In this document: in pieces, positions 56,073 to 57,981 of the stretch | Layout of the letters: each line of letters starts with the position of its first letter | Numbering within the stretch: the first letter of the stretch is position 1 | Source: CAZBDU01 sp964490725 | Lineage (GTDB): Bacteria; Spirochaetota; Spirochaetia; SZUA-6; DRHE01 | Direction of reading: 5' to 3' | Assembly (NCBI GenBank): GCA_964490725.1 | Contig: CAZBDU010000029.1 | Location: 1-57,981, forward strand | Length of the DNA: 57,981 nt | Program-made: the position numbers and the translations under genes | The notes under the pieces: generated by a model | The model's input: only the letters and a program-made list of their open reading frames with translations | What the model was told of the DNA's origin: nothing | Database searches by the model: none

Positions 56073-57761
56073 TCAGTCCAGGAGGGTGAGCCCGGCTCCG
56101 CCCAGCAGGTAGAGGTTGTCCAGCCCGGAGAACTCGCCGGCGACAAGCGCCGAGAGATACAGCTGGGTTCCCGGCAGCAGGAGATGCGCTTCGGCGCCTG
56201 CCTGGAAGGGCAGGTTCAGGCCCAGGCCGCCGGCGAAGGGGGTGGAGCGGACCGCCGCAGACAGTCCCGCCGTGAAGGGCCCCGCCTCCACCAGCAGCCC
56301 CGCCCTGCCGTAGCCCCACAAGGTCGCGGAGACCACCCGCGCCTGGGCGGGATCGTAGGAGACCCGCCAGGGGGAAAGCATCAGCTCGGGGGTCCCGGTC
56401 AGCGTCACCGGGCCCAGACGCAGCATCAGGGGCACGCCCAGCGACAGGCCGGTAAAGTTGGCCATCGTGTCGCTGTCCAGCCCGTAGTAGGCCAGCTTGG
56501 CCTGCACGGCCCCCCCCGCGCCGGAGATACCCGCCGGCTTTGCCAGCACGGACCTCAACGCCAGGGAGGCGAAGAACGGCGCCACCAGTGGGTCGGAGTT
56601 GGAGGCCGCGTAGCCCAGCACCACTCCCGCCTGCGCGTCCAGCTCCAGCGGGTTGGCGGGCTTCGGCCCCAGCCCGGCACGGAGGCCCAGGTTCCAGGGC
56701 GCCAGGATGCTGAGCCCGTCCGCGGTCTGTGCGGCGTGCGCCATCACGGCCGTGGAAATCTGCAGGCTTGCGGCGGGAAGGGCCTCCGGTACAGGGGCGA
56801 ACAGCGTCCCCGAGGAGCCGCTCCAGAGGGAGCGGATGCCGATGCGGACGGAGCTGTCGATGCGCACCGTGGTCTCCGCCACCTGGAGCGACTCTTCCCC
56901 CTCTCCCCTCGCATCGATGCTGACCGTGTAGGCGCCGTCCGGCAGGAGGGCGCCGGCCTGGTCACGTCCCTGCCAGATGAAGCTCTGCCGCCAGGTGGTG
57001 AAACGGGGCAGCGGCACCCTGCGCACCACCCGGCCGTCCGCCGCGGAGATGCGGGCTTCTCCGCTGCCGTAAGTGGTGACGCGGAAGGAGATGCGCGTGC
57101 TGCCCAGCAGGCCGGGGCTGCGGGGGTTGAAGACGGGCCGGCTGGCGCGGAGGCCGGAGAGCTCGAAGGGCGCCTCCAGGAGCGTCACCTGGAGGCTGGT
57201 GAGGCTCCTCTCCCGCACCCGGGCGGTGCTCTGGTAGTCCTGGTAGCCGAAGGCGCGCACCCTCACCGTGTACACGCCGATGGGCAGCTCCGCCACCGTG
57301 CCGCTGCTGAGAGTGGTGTCCCCCACCAGGATCTCCGCATCCTCGGGGACGGCGGTGACGCTCAGGAAGCCGGTGATTCTGTCCAGGGTGACCTCGTAGC
57401 GTACGTACTCCGCGTCGTAGCTGACCCAGGCCGTGTAGGCGTAGAAGCCGTTTTTCCTGATGGTGAGCCGGTAGCGCCCGCGCTGGAGATCTTCCAGAAG
57501 CAGGGGGGTTGTCCCCACGAAGCGGTTGTCCACGTACACCTCTGCGTTGTCCGGAGTGCTCAGGATCTCCAGGCCCCTGTCATTTTCCTCCGGGTTCTGA
57601 GACTGGTTGACCGTCACCGAGGACTCGCCTTCCCCCTCCTGCTCCGCTTCCGCCTTGCGGGACCCCGCGGCCACCTGCTCGTAGAGCCTGCCTCTGGAAG
57701 TGGCGCAGCCTGCCAGGAGGACAAGGAGCAGCACGGCGAGGAGGGCGGGCAGCACCTTCAT
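56073..57761 (-). CDS. PEGA-domain lipoprotein with FlgD-like and barrel-like regions
   Basis: 562 residues. A lipoprotein signal (LLAVLLLVLLAGC, Cys ~19) is followed by two PEGA domains (STPDNAEVYVDNRFVGTTPL, ~residues 69-88; AVPEDAEILVGDTTLSSGTV, ~137-156), a FlgD-Ig-like module (FIWQGRDQAGALLPDGAYTV, ~265-284), and a C-terminal ~240 residues of alternating beta-strand character that may form a barrel. PEGA domains are found on bacterial envelope proteins and may bind carbohydrate. The start at 57761 lies 2 nt from a predicted +1. Confidence 0.8.
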   Translation of the reverse strand: MKVLPALLAVLLLVLLAGCATSRGRLYEQVAAGSRKAEAEQEGEGESSVTVNQSQNPEENDRGLEILSTPDNAEVYVDNRFVGTTPLLLEDLQRGRYRLTIRKNGFYAYTAWVSYDAEYVRYEVTLDRITGFLSVTAVPEDAEILVGDTTLSSGTVAELPIGVYTVRVRAFGYQDYQSTARVRERSLTSLQVTLLEAPFELSGLRASRPVFNPRSPGLLGSTRISFRVTTYGSGEARISAADGRVVRRVPLPRFTTWRQSFIWQGRDQAGALLPDGAYTVSIDARGEGEESLQVAETTVRIDSSVRIGIRSLWSGSSGTLFAPVPEALPAASLQISTAVMAHAAQTADGLSILAPWNLGLRAGLGPKPANPLELDAQAGVVLGYAASNSDPLVAPFFASLALRSVLAKPAGISGAGGAVQAKLAYYGLDSDTMANFTGLSLGVPLMLRLGPVTLTGTPELMLSPWRVSYDPAQARVVSATLWGYGRAGLLVEAGPFTAGLSAAVRSTPFAGGLGLNLPFQAGAEAHLLLPGTQLYLSALVAGEFSGLDNLYLLGGAGLTLLD

Positions 57762-57769
57762 AGCACTAC

Positions 57770-57798
57770 TAGTTACTCCATTCGAGGGGCGAAATCAA
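57770..57798 (-). promoter_or_regulatory. Possible leaderless promoter of the PEGA gene
   Basis: On the minus strand, TTGATT (57798-57793), 17-bp spacer, TAACTA (57775-57770, a poor -10). Predicted +1 is 57763. Confidence 0.4.
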
Positions 57799-57812
57799 CC
57801 GCGTTTCGGGGA

Positions 57813-57842
57813 TTGATCAGCCGCCGCCATTGTTCCGATACT
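57813..57842 (+). promoter_or_regulatory. Promoter of the gene at the right edge
   Basis: TTGATC (57813-57818), 18-bp spacer, GATACT (57837-57842). Predicted +1 near 57849 gives a 12-nt leader with AGAGG before ATG 57861. Confidence 0.5.
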
Positions 57843-57860
57843 GTGGATGAGGTGCAGAGG

Positions 57861-57981
57861 ATGAGGGTAGAAGGCCCGGCCACCCGCTGGCCGGTAGGAA
57901 CGCGCAGGCTGGTCCTGCTCCTTTTGCTGATGAGCTTCGGCGCGGGCATGCTCGGGGCCCAGCAGGCCGGCGGGCCGCAGC
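57861..57981 (+). CDS. Secreted protein, 3'-truncated by the window edge
   Basis: Only the first 40 codons are present. They encode a signal peptide with a basic start (MRVEGPATRWPVGTRR) and hydrophobic core (LVLLLLLMSFGAGMLGAQ), with likely cleavage after GAQ or nearby. GCAGAGG precedes the ATG. It is divergent from the PEGA lipoprotein gene. The mature function cannot be judged. Confidence 0.65.
   Translation, partial: MRVEGPATRWPVGTRRLVLLLLLMSFGAGMLGAQQAGGPQ

Noticed and set aside
1..57981. CRISPR arrays, insertion sequences, rRNA operons
   Set aside because: No regularly spaced repeats, transposase signatures or rRNA-like sequence were seen. The only direct repeat is the two-copy unit at 18.35-18.41 kb.

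Overview
The window is a GC-rich stretch of a bacterial chromosome, most likely from a spirochaete. The best lineage markers are a 290-residue core flagellin of the spirochaete FlaB type, a UPF0164/FadL-like envelope protein of the kind expanded in Treponema, a 600-residue protein resembling a spirochaete-restricted family, and mreBCD-mrdA-rodA beside a large stock of secreted TPR, PEGA and FlgD-Ig-repeat envelope proteins. The genus cannot be fixed from sequence reading alone. Coding density is high, and stop/start overlaps (ATGA, GTGA) are common inside operons.

Layout. 1-7.9 kb: end of a TPR protein, then a translation/secretion operon ffh-rpsP-khpA-rimM-trmD-rplS running into a FliK-like protein, an FlhB-C-terminal-like protein, an HD-GYP protein, yraN and two small conserved-looking proteins. 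8-13.3 kb: a PadR regulator, two exported proteins on the minus strand, then coaD, rpmF-acpP, rnc and the convergent CCA-adding/poly(A) polymerase gene. 13.5-18.8 kb: flagellin, thiamine pyrophosphokinase with a 600-residue spirochaetal protein, a HIT hydrolase with an SPFH membrane protein, and a small membrane protein. 18.9-22.1 kb: Fe-ADH, AroH chorismate mutase, glycogen synthase. 22.1-24.7 kb: the only clearly accessory stretch, with an HNH endonuclease remnant, a three-gene DUF6941-type cassette whose last gene is frameshifted, and tRNA-Thr. 24.7-31.2 kb: outer-membrane-like protein, tRNA-Tyr, YkgJ and metallo-beta-lactamase-fold proteins, and a 1323-residue FlgD-repeat/OmpA protein. 31.2-37 kb: mltG-dnaG-rpoD-zinc ribbon protein and RNase P RNA. 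37-45.5 kb: TPR protein, mreBCD-mrdA-rodA, a Nudix hydrolase, a membrane protein, and rex. 45.6-58 kb: an envelope and signalling block with a UPF0164 protein, a 998-residue TPR protein, a 1520-residue sialidase-like/SpoIIE-phosphatase fusion, and PEGA and zinc-ribbon proteins.

The most notable signal is not a gene. At about ten transcription-unit starts, a sigma-70-type -35/-10 pair with 16-18 bp spacing lies so that the predicted +1 falls on, or within about 4 nt of, the start codon (ffh, a lipoprotein gene, coaD, thiN, a membrane protein, a hypothetical gene, rex, the UPF0164 gene, a zinc-ribbon gene, a PEGA gene). Those starts lack a Shine-Dalgarno sequence or have no room for one on the predicted mRNA, whereas many operon-internal genes have good ones. 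This suggests systematic leaderless initiation. The second most interesting item is the small accessory cassette at 22.6-23.8 kb beside the HNH remnant. Coordinates and codon frames were checked by hand; no alignments or folding programs were run.
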